Source: Pseudomonas nitroreducens
Lineage (GTDB): Bacteria; Pseudomonadota; Gammaproteobacteria; Pseudomonadales; Pseudomonadaceae
Length of the DNA: 64,000 bases
Reading direction: 5' to 3'
Assembly (NCBI RefSeq): GCF_024170165.1
Contig: NZ_JALJXP010000006.1
Coordinates: 62,001 to 126,000, forward strand
The notes under the pieces were generated by a model. That model worked only from the letters and a program-made list of their open reading frames with translations. It did no database searches and was not told the origin of the DNA. A program made the position numbers and the translations under genes. This document shows positions 8,788-18,041 of the stretch, piece by piece. Position 1 is the stretch's first letter, and every line of letters begins with the position of its first letter.

Positions 8788-9840
8788 ATGAAGCCCATGC
8801 GCACCTTGCTCGCCGGCCTGATCCTGGCCGGCCTAGCCAGCACTACTTTCGCCGCGACTGAACTGAAACACTGGCCCGCGCCGGCCGCCAAGCAGCTCGA
8901 TGCCCTGATCGCCGCCAATGCCAACAAGGGCGCCTTCGCGGTCTTCGACATGGACAACACCAGCTACCGCTACGACCTCGAGGAATCGCTGCTGCCCTTC
9001 CTCGAAATGAAAGGCGTGCTGACCCGTGAGAAGCTCGACCCCTCGCTCAAGCTGATCCCTTTCAAGGACGTCAACGGCCACAAGGAAAGCCTCAACAGCT
9101 ACTACTACCGCCTCTGCGAAGTCGACGACCTGGTCTGCTACCCGTGGGTCGCCCAGGTGTTCTCCGGCTTCACCCTCAAGGAGCTCAAGGGCTACGTCGA
9201 CGAGCTGATGGCCTACGGCAAGCCGGTGCCCAGCACCTACTACGAAGGCGACGTGGTCAAGACCATCGAGATCAACCCGCCCAAGGTCTTCACCGGCCAG
9301 ACCGAGCTGTACAACAAGCTGATGGAGAACGGCATCGAGGTCTACGTGATGACCGCCGCCCATGAGGAACTGGTGCGCATGGTCGCCAGCGATCCGAAGT
9401 ACGGCTACAACGTCAAGCCGGAGAACGTCATCGGCGTCACCACCCTGCTCAAGGACCGCCAGAGCGGCGCCCTGACCACCGCGCGCAAGCAGATCGCCGA
9501 AGGCAAGTACGATCCCAAGGCGAACCAGGACCTGGAGATCACTCCCTACCTGTGGACCCCGGCGACCTGGATGGCCGGCAAGCAGGCGGCGATCCTCACC
9601 TACATCGACCAGTGGAAGAAGCCCATCCTGGTCGGCGGCGACACCCCCAGCAGCGATGGCTACATGCTGTTCAACGGCACCGCCGAGAACGGCGTGCACC
9701 TGTGGATCAACCGCAAGGCCAAGTACATGGACCAGCTCAACGGCATGATCAAGAAGAATGCCGAAGCCCAGGCCAGGCTCGGCCAGCCGGTCACCGCCGA
9801 CAAGAACTGGGTGATCGTCACCCCGGAAGAAATCCAGTAA
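8788..9840 (+). CDS. pchP: Periplasmic phosphorylcholine phosphatase
   Basis: A 350-residue HAD-superfamily phosphatase with a signal peptide of about 22 residues (cleavage after TTFA). It releases phosphate from phosphorylcholine, linking host or membrane phospholipid breakdown to choline use. Motif I is VFDMDNTSY with Asp54 and Asp56, equal to mature Asp31/Asp33 as described for P. aeruginosa PchP. VMTAAHEEL supplies the motif II region, and GGDTPSSDGYM is the C-terminal acidic motif. I chose ATG 8788, preceded by GGGGGAA, over an upstream ATG at 8746 because it places the signal peptide at the terminus. Position near the LysR/MATE block matches PA5292. Confidence 0.9.
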   Translation: MKPMRTLLAGLILAGLASTTFAATELKHWPAPAAKQLDALIAANANKGAFAVFDMDNTSYRYDLEESLLPFLEMKGVLTREKLDPSLKLIPFKDVNGHKESLNSYYYRLCEVDDLVCYPWVAQVFSGFTLKELKGYVDELMAYGKPVPSTYYEGDVVKTIEINPPKVFTGQTELYNKLMENGIEVYVMTAAHEELVRMVASDPKYGYNVKPENVIGVTTLLKDRQSGALTTARKQIAEGKYDPKANQDLEITPYLWTPATWMAGKQAAILTYIDQWKKPILVGGDTPSSDGYMLFNGTAENGVHLWINRKAKYMDQLNGMIKKNAEAQARLGQPVTADKNWVIVTPEEIQ

Positions 9841-9906
9841 GCGCGTAGCTCCTGCGCCAGCCTGTTCTCGCCGCATCCCCTACCGCTCTTCGATTGCGGC
9901 GGGAAT

Positions 9907-10017
9907 GTTCGCGAGCAAGCTCGCTCCTACAGGCCAGTTCCGGCGCTTCCTTGTAGGAGCGAGCTTGCTCGCGAACCACCCAACGCCGGACTCCCCCGTA
10001 GGAGCGGCTGGGTCGCG
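9907..10017. repeat. REP-like inverted pair (GTAGGAGCGAGCTTGCTCGCGAA type)
   Basis: TTCGCGAGCAAGCTCGCTCC... at 9908-9930 and its reverse complement at 9953-9975 form an inverted pair. A degenerate third unit begins GTAGGAGCGG at 9998. This is the common Pseudomonas REP/BIME arrangement, and other copies lie at 20410, 36680 and 39081. The gap 9841-10191 holds this element and the promoter of the next gene; no ORF in it looks real. Confidence 0.85.
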
Positions 10018-10062
10018 TTCCTGTCTGAAACCCCCGTCCCACGCTATTTCCGGGTGATCGAC

Positions 10063-10089
10063 TCAAGTATTATCCGCCCCCGCCGATAT
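10063..10089 (+). promoter_or_regulatory. Sigma-28 (FliA) promoter of the chemoreceptor gene
   Basis: TCAAGTAT, 11 bases, then GCCGATAT matches the FliA consensus TAAAGTTT-N11-GCCGATAA with exact spacing. It lies about 100 bp before the chemoreceptor ATG, which fits flagellar-chemotaxis co-regulation. Confidence 0.8.
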
Positions 10090-10191
10090 CCTTGGCAGAC
10101 CGGCGAACCACGCCGGCACTCCCCTCGAACCGAAGCAGGCCGCTCCTCGAACCACGGGCGACGGCCCGCCGTTGCGTGCAGAAACAGAAAA

Positions 10192-12168
10192 ATGAACCAG
10201 CCCCGATCCCGCATCGCCCTGCAGTTGGCGATGGCCCTGGCCGTGCTCCTGATCCTGTTGATCAGCGGCAGCACGCTGTTTGCCTTGCGCTCGCTAGACA
10301 GCGCTACCCTGACTACCCGCGAGGAACACCTCGCCAGCGAGGCACGCCTGTTGGCGGACCAGCTGGAAACCTTCCACGGCACCCTGCGCGAGAGCACCCA
10401 GCGCCTCGCCGGCCTGTTCGAGCAGCGCTTCACCGCCGGCCTGAAAGCGCGCGCCGACGAGCGTGTGCCGGTCGCCGCGCTGCAAGCCCCGGCGCTGTAC
10501 CTGGGCGACACCCGCCTCAATGGCGACTTCACCCTGGTCGATGAATTCCGCCAGCTCACCGCTGGCGTCGCCACCGTGTTCGTGCGTGACGGCGACGACT
10601 TCGTGCGCATCACCACCTCGCTGATGAAGCAGGACGGCAGCCGCGCCATGGGCACCGTCCTGGACCACAACAGCCCGGCCTACCCGCTGCTGATGCGCGG
10701 CGAGAGCTACGTCGGCCGCGCGCTGCTGTTCGAGCGCTTCTACATGACCCAGTACACCCCGGTGCGCGATCGCAGCGGGCGGGTGATTGCCGTGCTGTTC
10801 GTCGGCTTCGACTACACCGACGCGCAGAAACGCCAATTCGACAACCTCGGTCGCTTCCGCCTCGGTCAGGGCGGTTCGCTGGCGCTGCTGGATGAGCAGC
10901 ACCACTGGCTGGTGCCACCGGCCGGCGCGCGCAACCCCGAACGCGCTGCTGACAGCCTGGCCAGCCTGCTGGACAACCCCGGCCGCGGCCGCTTCTGGAG
11001 CGACGGCCAGGACGAGTTCTACAGCCTGGCGCAGCCCTTCGCCGGTGGCCCCTGGACCGTCGTGGCGAGCATGCCCAAGGACGAGATCCGCGCGGTGACC
11101 TGGCGCGTCGGTGGCCAACTGGCCATGGGCAGCCTGATCGCCATGCTGCTGGCGGTGATCGCCACCACCTGGCTGCTGCAGCGTCGCCTGCGCCCGCTGG
11201 GCGACCTGGTGCGCCAGGCCCATGCGCTGGGCGCCGGCGACCTGGGCGCGCGCCTGTCGGTTGCCAGCCGTGACGAGATCGGCGACCTGGCGCGCAGCTT
11301 CAACCAGATGGGCGAGGCACTCTCCCGTATGGTCGAGCGGGTGCGCGGCGCGGCAGAGGAAGTGGGGCATTGCTCGCGTTCGCTGTCGGGCCTTTCCAGT
11401 GGCGCCTATGCCGGCATGGAGCAGCAGTCCGGCGAGATCAACAGCATGGCCGGTGCGGTGGAAGAGTTCAGCGCCACCTCGATGGACATCGCCGACAACA
11501 TGCGCAGCACCGAGCGCATGGCCAGCGAGAACACCCGCCAGACGCGAATCGGCCTGCACTCCATGGACGATGCCTCCGCCTCGCTGGCGCAGATCGCCGG
11601 CGCGCTGCAGCAGACTGTGGAGCGGGTGAACCGTCTGGGCGCGCGTTCCCAGGAGATCGGCAGCATCGTCGGAGTGATCACCTCGATTGCCGAACAGACC
11701 AACCTGCTGGCGCTCAACGCCGCCATCGAGGCCGCCCGTGCCGGCGAGCAGGGGCGCGGGTTCGCCGTGGTCGCCGATGAAGTGCGCAGCCTGGCGGCGC
11801 GCACCCAGGCGGCCACCACGGAAATCTCGCAGATGATCGGCGCCATCCAGCAGGACACCGGCAGCGCCACCGAAACCATCGAGCAGGGCAGCCAGCTGAT
11901 GCAGCACGGGTTGGCATTGAACGAGAAGGTCGCCGCCGCCCTGGCGGAAATCTCCCAGCAGAGCAGCGCGGCCGGTGAGCAGTTCGCCGCCATCACCACC
12001 GCGACCCAGGAGCAGAGCCGCACCGCGACCCTGCTCAGCAGCAACCTGCAGGGCATCGCCCAGGCCAACAGCGAACAGCGTCAGGTGGTGGCCGATCTGG
12101 CGCAGACCGTACGCGAGCTGGACAGCCTGGCCGCCGGCCTGCGCGACGAAGTCGGGCGCTTCCGCTAG
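10192..12168 (+). CDS. Methyl-accepting chemotaxis protein with periplasmic Cache domain
   Basis: A 658-residue transmembrane chemoreceptor. TM1 is at about 9-33. A periplasmic sensor follows (about 34-300) whose second half, [22 protein letters not shown] to [12 protein letters not shown], resembles Cache_3-Cache_2 single-Cache domains. TM2 is at about 308-330 ([20 protein letters not shown]), then HAMP (about 330-385) and the signalling domain with the invariant tip [20 protein letters not shown]. There is no C-terminal CheR-tethering pentapeptide. The ATG at 10192 has a weak ribosome site but gives a normal Met-positive-hydrophobic start. Transcription is probably by sigma-28 from 10063-10089. 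The ligand is unknown; Cache_3-Cache_2 receptors often bind small carboxylates. Confidence 0.9.
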   Translation: MNQPRSRIALQLAMALAVLLILLISGSTLFALRSLDSATLTTREEHLASEARLLADQLETFHGTLRESTQRLAGLFEQRFTAGLKARADERVPVAALQAPALYLGDTRLNGDFTLVDEFRQLTAGVATVFVRDGDDFVRITTSLMKQDGSRAMGTVLDHNSPAYPLLMRGESYVGRALLFERFYMTQYTPVRDRSGRVIAVLFVGFDYTDAQKRQFDNLGRFRLGQGGSLALLDEQHHWLVPPAGARNPERAADSLASLLDNPGRGRFWSDGQDEFYSLAQPFAGGPWTVVASMPKDEIRAVTWRVGGQLAMGSLIAMLLAVIATTWLLQRRLRPLGDLVRQAHALGAGDLGARLSVASRDEIGDLARSFNQMGEALSRMVERVRGAAEEVGHCSRSLSGLSSGAYAGMEQQSGEINSMAGAVEEFSATSMDIADNMRSTERMASENTRQTRIGLHSMDDASASLAQIAGALQQTVERVNRLGARSQEIGSIVGVITSIAEQTNLLALNAAIEAARAGEQGRGFAVVADEVRSLAARTQAATTEISQMIGAIQQDTGSATETIEQGSQLMQHGLALNEKVAAALAEISQQSSAAGEQFAAITTATQEQSRTATLLSSNLQGIAQANSEQRQVVADLAQTVRELDSLAAGLRDEVGRFR

Positions 12169-12182
12169 GAACGCCGGGCGGG

Positions 12183-12986
12183 TCAGTCCTTGAGCTGGCC
12201 CAGCCCGTACTCCAGGCTGGCGGCGGACAGCTCGCCCATCTGGCTGTGTTTCAGGCGCCCCTGGGCGTCGTAGAACAGCGTGGTGGGCATGCCGTAAGAG
12301 CCGGTGGCCTGGCCGAGGCGGTTGCCGCTGTCGAGCAGCACAGCGGCTTCGCTCAGGCCCTGGTCGCGCAGGAAGCGCTGCACGGCCTCGGCGTTCTCGC
12401 CCTGGTTGACCAGCAGGAAGCGCACGTCGCTGCGCTGCTGCTGCGCGGCCTCCAGCACCGGCATCTCGCGCCGGCACGGCGGACACCAGGTCGCCCAGAG
12501 GTTCACCACCATGGGCCGGCCATCCAGTGCGCGCAGGTCGACGGCGGCACCGCGCAGGTCCATCACCGTGAGTTCGGGAATCTGCTGGCTGCGGTCCAGC
12601 GCCGAGGTCACGGCCTTGCCGCCGCCCCACAGGCAGACCCCGACCACCGCCGCGACGGCCAGCGGGCGGCGCAGTTCTGTCCGCTTCCAGGCCAGCAGCG
12701 CGCCGATCAGCGCAGCGGCAATCACCCCCGGCAGGGCGAGAAAGCCGCCATCGCGGATGTCGACGATGCTCAGCGGCGTCGCCGCGTACTGCTCGAAGTA
12801 GCGCGCGACGAAGGTCAGACGCGCCACCAGCAGGCCGCCGATGAGCATGGCGAACAGCGCGCCTTCGGGGTTGGCGCCGCGCCTGCGCCCGGCCAGCCAG
12901 CCGGCCAGCAGGGCACCGAAGAAGCCGAGGTAGAGCAGCACGTGGGGCAGGGGAAGGGCCAGCGGGCCGAGGGTGAGACTGGTCAA
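12183..12986 (-). CDS. Membrane protein fused to TlpA/DsbE-type thioredoxin
   Basis: About 267 residues with two parts. Residues 1-125 hold about four hydrophobic segments and include LPHVLLYLGFFGALLAGW and DIRDGGFLALPGVIAAALIGALLAWKR, reminiscent of the Lgt membrane fold without its catalytic motif. Residues about 135-267 are a TlpA-like thioredoxin domain with NLWATWCPPCRREMP (Cys about 168 and 171) and the cis-Pro loop GMPTTLFYD. It is likely a periplasmic-facing, membrane-anchored thiol-disulfide reductase. The start is uncertain: I take TTG 12986, because the longer frame to 13151 adds an atypical Cys/Pro-rich stretch. It is convergent with the chemoreceptor gene. Confidence 0.75.
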   Translation of the reverse strand: MTSLTLGPLALPLPHVLLYLGFFGALLAGWLAGRRRGANPEGALFAMLIGGLLVARLTFVARYFEQYAATPLSIVDIRDGGFLALPGVIAAALIGALLAWKRTELRRPLAVAAVVGVCLWGGGKAVTSALDRSQQIPELTVMDLRGAAVDLRALDGRPMVVNLWATWCPPCRREMPVLEAAQQQRSDVRFLLVNQGENAEAVQRFLRDQGLSEAAVLLDSGNRLGQATGSYGMPTTLFYDAQGRLKHSQMGELSAASLEYGLGQLKD

Positions 12987-13068
12987 AGCGGGTGCCTGGC
13001 AAAAGGAAACCAAGGTACAGCAGGGCGCCGCCGCGCGGCAGCGCCGGGCTGTGGATAAATGTTTCGCC

Positions 13069-14517
13069 TCAGGCTGGCAGTAGCTCGGCCTGTTGCTCGC
13101 GCAGCTCGGCGGTGAGCCGCCGGGCGCAGGCGCCAACCTTGCGCACGGCATCCTCGATCACCGCCAGGTCGCGGTTCGAGTAGTTCATGCGGATGCAATT
13201 ACGGTACTTGCCCGAGGCCGAGAAGATGTTGCCTGCGGCCACCTGCACGTTGTCGCGGCGCAGCTCCTGGTTCAGCCGCACGCTGTCGAACAGCGGGTCG
13301 AACTCGACCCAGAGCATGAAGCCGCCACGCGGCCGGGTAACTCGCGCGCCCTCGGGGAAATAGCGGCCGACCCATTCGGTCATCAGGTCGCGATGCCGCT
13401 GGTACTGCGCGCGCATGCGGCGGATGTGCGGCTCGTAGTGGCCGCCGCCGACGAACTCGGCCAGGGCCATCTGCGGTTGCGGCGCGCAGGTGCCGCTGGC
13501 GATGTACTTGAAGTGGAGGATGCGGTCCAGGTAACGCCCCGGTACCACCCAGCCGGTGCGCAGGCCGGGGGCTACCGTCTTGGAGAAGGAGCTGGCCAGC
13601 AGCACGCGGTCGTCGGTATCGAAGGACTTGATGCTGCGCGGGCGCGGGTAGGCGTAGGCCAGTTCGCCATAGACGTCGTCCTCGAGGATCGGCACGTCGT
13701 AGCGCGCTGCCAGCGTGAGCAGGGCGCGCTTGCGGGCGTCGGGCATGATGTAGCCCAGCGGATTGTTGCAGTTGGGGGTTAGCAGGATCAGCTTCACCGG
13801 CCACTGCTCCATGGCCAGTTCCAGCGCTTCCAGGCTGATGCCGTTGCTGGGGTCGGTGGGGATTTCCAGCGCCTTCAGGCCATAAGCCTTGAGCGCCTGC
13901 ATGGCGCCGTGGAAGCTCGGCGAGTCGATGGCGATGATGTCGCCCGGCTCGCAGATGGCGCGCAGGGTAATGGCCAGCGCCTCCTGGCAGCCGGTGGTGA
14001 TGACGATCTCGCTGGGCGGCACCTGGCAGCCGGAATCCAGCATCAGCCGGGCGATCTGCTCGCGCAGCGGCAACGAGCCCTGGATGCCTTCATAGCCGAG
14101 GCTCTGCAGGTCGGTACGGCGCGCGGCGTGCACCATCGCCCGCTGCAGCGGCTTGAGCGACGGGCTGGCGATGTCCGGCGTGCCGCGCCCGAGCTGGACG
14201 AAATCACCGCCCGGCGCGCGGCGCACCTGTTCCAGCACCTGGTCCCACTGCGACACGTCCACCGGCCTTTGTGCCGGGCGGCTCATGGCTGGCATCGGCG
14301 GCAGCTCGCGGCGTTCGGGCACGAAGTAACCGGACTTCGGCCTGGGCTCCACCAGCCCGGAATCCTCCAGCACGCGATAGGCCTGCTGCACGGTGCTGAT
14401 GCTGACGCCGTGCTCCTCGCTCAGTGCGCGCACCGAGGGCAGGCGGTCGCCGGGACGGTACAGGCCTTGCTCGATACGGTCGCCGAGGGTGGCGGCCAAC
14501 TGCGCGTAGCGTTTCAT
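13069..14517 (-). CDS. MocR-type transcriptional regulator (GntR HTH + aminotransferase-like domain)
   Basis: A 482-residue PLP-dependent regulator. Residues 1-75 are a GntR winged helix (LYRPGDRLPSVRALSEEHGVSISTVQQAYRVLEDSGL). From about 105 on is a fold-type I aminotransferase domain with TTGCQEAL, TPNCNNPLG, EDDVYGELAY and the Schiff-base lysine in SSFSKTVAPGLRTGW. MocR proteins usually control the divergently encoded gene. Here that is a DUF1127 protein followed by a RidA-family protein, which would fit an amino-acid or PLP-related response. TACAGAT/ATCTGTA elements lie in the shared promoter region. The start is ATG 14517. Confidence 0.9.
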   Translation of the reverse strand: MKRYAQLAATLGDRIEQGLYRPGDRLPSVRALSEEHGVSISTVQQAYRVLEDSGLVEPRPKSGYFVPERRELPPMPAMSRPAQRPVDVSQWDQVLEQVRRAPGGDFVQLGRGTPDIASPSLKPLQRAMVHAARRTDLQSLGYEGIQGSLPLREQIARLMLDSGCQVPPSEIVITTGCQEALAITLRAICEPGDIIAIDSPSFHGAMQALKAYGLKALEIPTDPSNGISLEALELAMEQWPVKLILLTPNCNNPLGYIMPDARKRALLTLAARYDVPILEDDVYGELAYAYPRPRSIKSFDTDDRVLLASSFSKTVAPGLRTGWVVPGRYLDRILHFKYIASGTCAPQPQMALAEFVGGGHYEPHIRRMRAQYQRHRDLMTEWVGRYFPEGARVTRPRGGFMLWVEFDPLFDSVRLNQELRRDNVQVAAGNIFSASGKYRNCIRMNYSNRDLAVIEDAVRKVGACARRLTAELREQQAELLPA

Positions 14518-14556
14518 GACAGATCTCCCGTGCCGGATGGACTCGGCGGAATGCAG

Positions 14557-14637
14557 TACAGATCGGGAAAAAATACGCCATTCAGAAGGATTTCGCTCGC
14601 CTCTGTATGGAAAAAACTTCCATGGGTTGAATCTGTA
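14557..14637. promoter_or_regulatory. Repeated CTGTA elements in the MocR/DUF1127 divergent promoter
   Basis: TACAGAT (14557-14563), CTCTGTA (14601-14607) and ATCTGTA (14631-14637) recur in the 185-bp divergent intergenic region. Reiterated short boxes near the target promoter are typical of MocR/GntR-type operators. The assignment is inference. Confidence 0.35.
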
Positions 14638-14702
14638 ATGGTTTACGCCGATTCGTCACGCTAGTCCCACGTTCGAAAGAGCTCGACTGGAGGAGTGACG
14701 AC

Positions 14703-14933
14703 ATGAGCGGCCTGAGCGATGTGCGGCTGACCCTTTACCAACAGGAACTGCTGGAGATCCCCGGCGTGCGCGAAGCTCCGCGCGCCCCGCAGGAAAGCCG
14801 CTGGCAGCAGTTCTGGCGCCGCGTGCGTACCCGCAAGCAGCTGCTGGAGCTGTCCGATGCGCAGCTCAAGGATATCGGCGTCACCCGCGAGCAGGCACGG
14901 ATAGAGGCGATGCGGCCGTTCTGGCGCTGCTGA
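14703..14933 (+). CDS. DUF1127 small protein
   Basis: A 76-residue protein. The C-terminal half, RRVRTRKQLLELSDAQLKDIGVTREQARIEAMRPFW, is the DUF1127 motif (Arg-rich helix, LxxLSDxxLxDIGxxR). It begins at ATG 14703 behind GGAGG. It is divergent from the MocR regulator and 28 bp upstream of the RidA-family gene, so it is probably first in a two-gene operon. DUF1127 proteins in other bacteria affect phosphate, RNA or stress physiology; the role here is unknown. Confidence 0.85.
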   Translation: MSGLSDVRLTLYQQELLEIPGVREAPRAPQESRWQQFWRRVRTRKQLLELSDAQLKDIGVTREQARIEAMRPFWRC

Positions 14934-14961
14934 CCGGAAACTGACCCATCAGGGGGTATTC

Positions 14962-15450
14962 ATGAGCGAGACGCGCGCTGCGGCGTTCGAAAGGATCGCC
15001 GCCGAACTCGGCTACGACTTCAGCGGTGAGATGAAGATCGGCGGCAACTACGTGCCGTTTCTCATCGAAGGAAACCAGGTGCATGTCAGTGGGCAGATTC
15101 CGCGGGTGGGCGATGAAATCGTCGTCACCGGCCGGGCGGGCAGTGAGGTTTCACTGGCCGATGCCCAGTTGGCTGCCACGGTCTGCGTGATGCGGGCGCT
15201 GGCGCTGCTGCGGCAGGCACTGGGCGATCTCGACCGGGTGCGCAGGGTGTTGCAGCTCAACGTGTTCGTACAGTCGGCGGAGCACTTCACGCAATTGAGC
15301 GAGGTGGCCGACGGCGCATCGGCGGTGCTCTACGAAGTGCTGGGCGCGGCCGGTGTGCACACGCGCACTTCGGTCGGCGTCTATCAGTTGCCGAAGAGCG
15401 CCACGGTCGAGCTGAACCTCGTTGCCGTCGCGCAGGACCTGCCGGGCTAG
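14962..15450 (+). CDS. RidA/YjgF/YER057c/UK114 family protein
   Basis: A 162-residue protein of the Rid superfamily, subfamily with N-terminal extension (RIAAELGYDF...GGNYVPFLIEGNQVHVSGQIPR). It has the conserved C-terminal HTRTSVGVYQLPKSATVELNLVAV. The Arg in HTRTSVGV is in the position of the imine-hydrolysing Arg of RidA, so deaminase activity on enamine/imine intermediates is possible. It sits downstream of the DUF1127 gene and is divergent from a PLP-binding MocR regulator, which fits PLP-linked amino-acid metabolism. Its last 4 bases overlap the convergent comM gene. Confidence 0.88.
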   Translation: MSETRAAAFERIAAELGYDFSGEMKIGGNYVPFLIEGNQVHVSGQIPRVGDEIVVTGRAGSEVSLADAQLAATVCVMRALALLRQALGDLDRVRRVLQLNVFVQSAEHFTQLSEVADGASAVLYEVLGAAGVHTRTSVGVYQLPKSATVELNLVAVAQDLPG

Positions 15451-16937
15451 TGCCCCGCGCGGTATTGCAGCGCCTCGGCGAGGTGCGGGCGGGCAATGTC
15501 GTCGGCCTGCTGCAGGTCGGCGAGGGTGCGGGCGACCTTGAGAATCCGGTGCAGGGCGCGCAGTGACAGGTTCAGGCGCTCGCCGGCCTTCTCCAGCCAG
15601 GCCTGGTCTTCCGGGCTCAATGCACAATGTTGGTGCATTTTCTTCAGGGTCAGAAAGGCGTTGGCACAGCCCTGCCGGGCAAGCTGGCGCTGGCGCGCGG
15701 CGGCGACCTGAACCGCCAGTTCGGCGCTGCTGGTGCTTGGCCCGCTGGGCGCGAGACTGGTGCTTTCGCGGCTGACGGTGAGGTGCAGGTCGATGCGGTC
15801 CAGCAGCGGCCCGGAGAGCTTGGCGCGGTAGCGCTGGATCTGCTCCGGCGAACAGCGGCAACGGCCGCTGGGGTCACCGAGATAGCCACAGGGGCAGGGG
15901 TTCATCGCCGCCACCAGCTGGAAGCGCGCCGGGAAGCGCACGCGGCCGTTGGCGCGGGCGATGACGATCTCGCCGCCTTCCAGCGGTTCGCGCAGCACTT
16001 CCAGGACCTTGCGATCGAATTCCGGCAACTCGTCGAGGAACAGCACGCCTTCGTGGGCCAGGGTGATTTCCCCCGGCTGCGGTCGACTGCCGCCGCCGAC
16101 CAGTGCGGGTGCGGAGGCGGTGTGATGGGGCTGGCGGAAAGGCCGCTGCGGCCAGTGAGTCAGCGGCCCGCGCCCGGCGACGGAGTGGATCGCCGCGACC
16201 TGCAGCGCCTCGTCTTCATCCAGCGGCGGCATCAGGCCGGGCAGGCGGCTGGCGAGCAGGGTCTTGCCGGTGCCGGGCGGCCCGCTGAACAACAGGTTGT
16301 GCGCACCGGCGGCGGCCACCAGCAGCGCGCGCTTGGCGGCCGCCTGGCCCTGCACTTCCGAGAGGTCGGGATAGGGTGGCGTCACCCGCATCAGTCCGTT
16401 GGCCTCGTAAGGGCGCAGGCGCTCCTGGCCGCTGAAGTGCGCGGCCAGCTCCAGCAGGTGGCCGACGGCGTAGACGGTCAGGCCACTGGCGAGGCTGGCT
16501 TCCTCGGCATTCTCCTTCGGCACCACCAGGGCATGGCCAGCAGCGCGGGCGGCGAGAGCGGCGGGCAGTACGCCGGGGACCGGCCGCAGCGTACCGGAGA
16601 GCGCCAGCTCGCCCAGGCATTCCAGCTCATCCAGCCCGGCGGCATCGGCCAGCTGGCCGCTGGCGGCGAGGATGCCCAGGGCGATGGCCAGGTCGAAGCG
16701 CCCGCCGTCTTTCGGCAAATCGGCCGGGGCGAGGTTGAGGGTGATGCGGCGATTGGGAAAGTCGAAGCCCGAGTTGAGCAGGGCGCTGCGCACGCGGTCC
16801 TTGCTCTCCTTCACGGCGCCTTCGGGCAGACCGACCAGGGTCAGGGAAGGCAGGCCGTTGGCGAGGTGCGCCTCGACGGTGACGCCGGGCGCTTCCACGC
16901 CGACCTGGGCGCGGCTATGGACGATGGCGAGGGACAT
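15447..16937 (-). CDS. comM: ComM/YifB family Mg-chelatase-like AAA+ helicase
   Basis: A 496-residue AAA+ protein. An N-terminal Lon-like domain begins MSLAIVHSRAQVGVEAPGVTVEAHL. The ATPase has Walker A GPPGTGKT, Walker B GVLFLDELPEFDRKVLEVLREPLE, and AAMNPCPCGYLGDPSGRCRCS, followed by the C-terminal Mg-chelatase domain. ComM is a hexameric branch-migration helicase acting in natural transformation and recombination. The length is normal. It starts at ATG 16937, 39 bp after the ubiK stop, and matches PA5290 in context. Confidence 0.93.
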   Translation of the reverse strand: MSLAIVHSRAQVGVEAPGVTVEAHLANGLPSLTLVGLPEGAVKESKDRVRSALLNSGFDFPNRRITLNLAPADLPKDGGRFDLAIALGILAASGQLADAAGLDELECLGELALSGTLRPVPGVLPAALAARAAGHALVVPKENAEEASLASGLTVYAVGHLLELAAHFSGQERLRPYEANGLMRVTPPYPDLSEVQGQAAAKRALLVAAAGAHNLLFSGPPGTGKTLLASRLPGLMPPLDEDEALQVAAIHSVAGRGPLTHWPQRPFRQPHHTASAPALVGGGSRPQPGEITLAHEGVLFLDELPEFDRKVLEVLREPLEGGEIVIARANGRVRFPARFQLVAAMNPCPCGYLGDPSGRCRCSPEQIQRYRAKLSGPLLDRIDLHLTVSRESTSLAPSGPSTSSAELAVQVAAARQRQLARQGCANAFLTLKKMHQHCALSPEDQAWLEKAGERLNLSLRALHRILKVARTLADLQQADDIARPHLAEALQYRAGH

Positions 16938-16976
16938 GGATCACTCCTGGATTCCATGCCACCCGCCAGGCGGGAC

Positions 16977-17258
16977 TTATTCTGAGGCGGCGGGGGCGGT
17001 GGTGTCGGCGGGCGAGAGCCTGGCTTCCATCTCCGCGACCTTGGCTTCCAGCGCCTCGAGACGCGCACGGGTGCGCGCGAGGACGACCATCTGGCTGTCG
17101 AATTCGTCGCGGCTGACCAGGTCGAGCTTGCTGAAGGCGCTCTGCATCAGAACCTTGAACTGGGCTTCCAGCTCGGCCTTCGGCAGGGGCGATTCGCCAC
17201 CGAACAGGCGTCCGGCTTGTTGGCTGATGGCATCGAGGAAGGCTTTGGGCGGCAGCAT
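16977..17258 (-). CDS. ubiK: Ubiquinone biosynthesis accessory factor UbiK
   Basis: A 93-residue BMFP family protein. An N-terminal amphipathic helix (LPPKAFLDAISQQAGRLF) precedes a C-terminal coiled coil (about 55-85, ARTRARLEALEAKVAEMEARL). UbiK binds lipids and UbiJ and helps the aerobic ubiquinone-biosynthesis complex. It is divergent from glnK and upstream of comM on the same strand, as in P. aeruginosa (PA5289). The start is ATG 17258. Confidence 0.9.
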   Translation of the reverse strand: MLPPKAFLDAISQQAGRLFGGESPLPKAELEAQFKVLMQSAFSKLDLVSRDEFDSQMVVLARTRARLEALEAKVAEMEARLSPADTTAPAASE

Positions 17259-17330
17259 GGTTCATGGGTTCCGGATTGAATCAGAGCGCAGTCTATCACG
17301 CAGCCTGCGCCCGCTGCGGCGTGCGGGGTT

Positions 17331-17378
17331 GCACGCTTTTTGAGCAGTGTGCCCGCCCGGCGTGCGCGCTTTCGGTGC
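17331..17378 (+). promoter_or_regulatory. Two NtrC-like enhancer sites upstream of glnK
   Basis: GCACGCTTTTTGAGC (17331-17345) and GCGCGCTTTCGGTGC (17364-17378) partly match the NtrC dyad GCAC-N7-GTGC. Their centres are 33 bp apart, three helical turns, and they lie about 80-125 bp before the -24 element, the normal position for NtrC dimers. The individual matches are imperfect. The 403-bp gap 17259-17661 also holds the promoter below and no convincing ORF. Confidence 0.5.
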
Positions 17379-17433
17379 GCCAGGGCGGCGCTGGCGATTC
17401 GCCAGAAGCCCCTGTTTCCGGCCAAGTGCCTGA

Positions 17434-18000
<567 letters not shown>

Positions 18001-18041
18001 GCCAAGCCCACACCGAACCCCACGCCCCAGGAGAAACAACA

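Noticed and set aside
10294-13002. 902-codon minus-strand frame opposite the chemoreceptor
   Set aside because: Shadow frame; the chemoreceptor on the plus strand has complete HAMP and signalling motifs.
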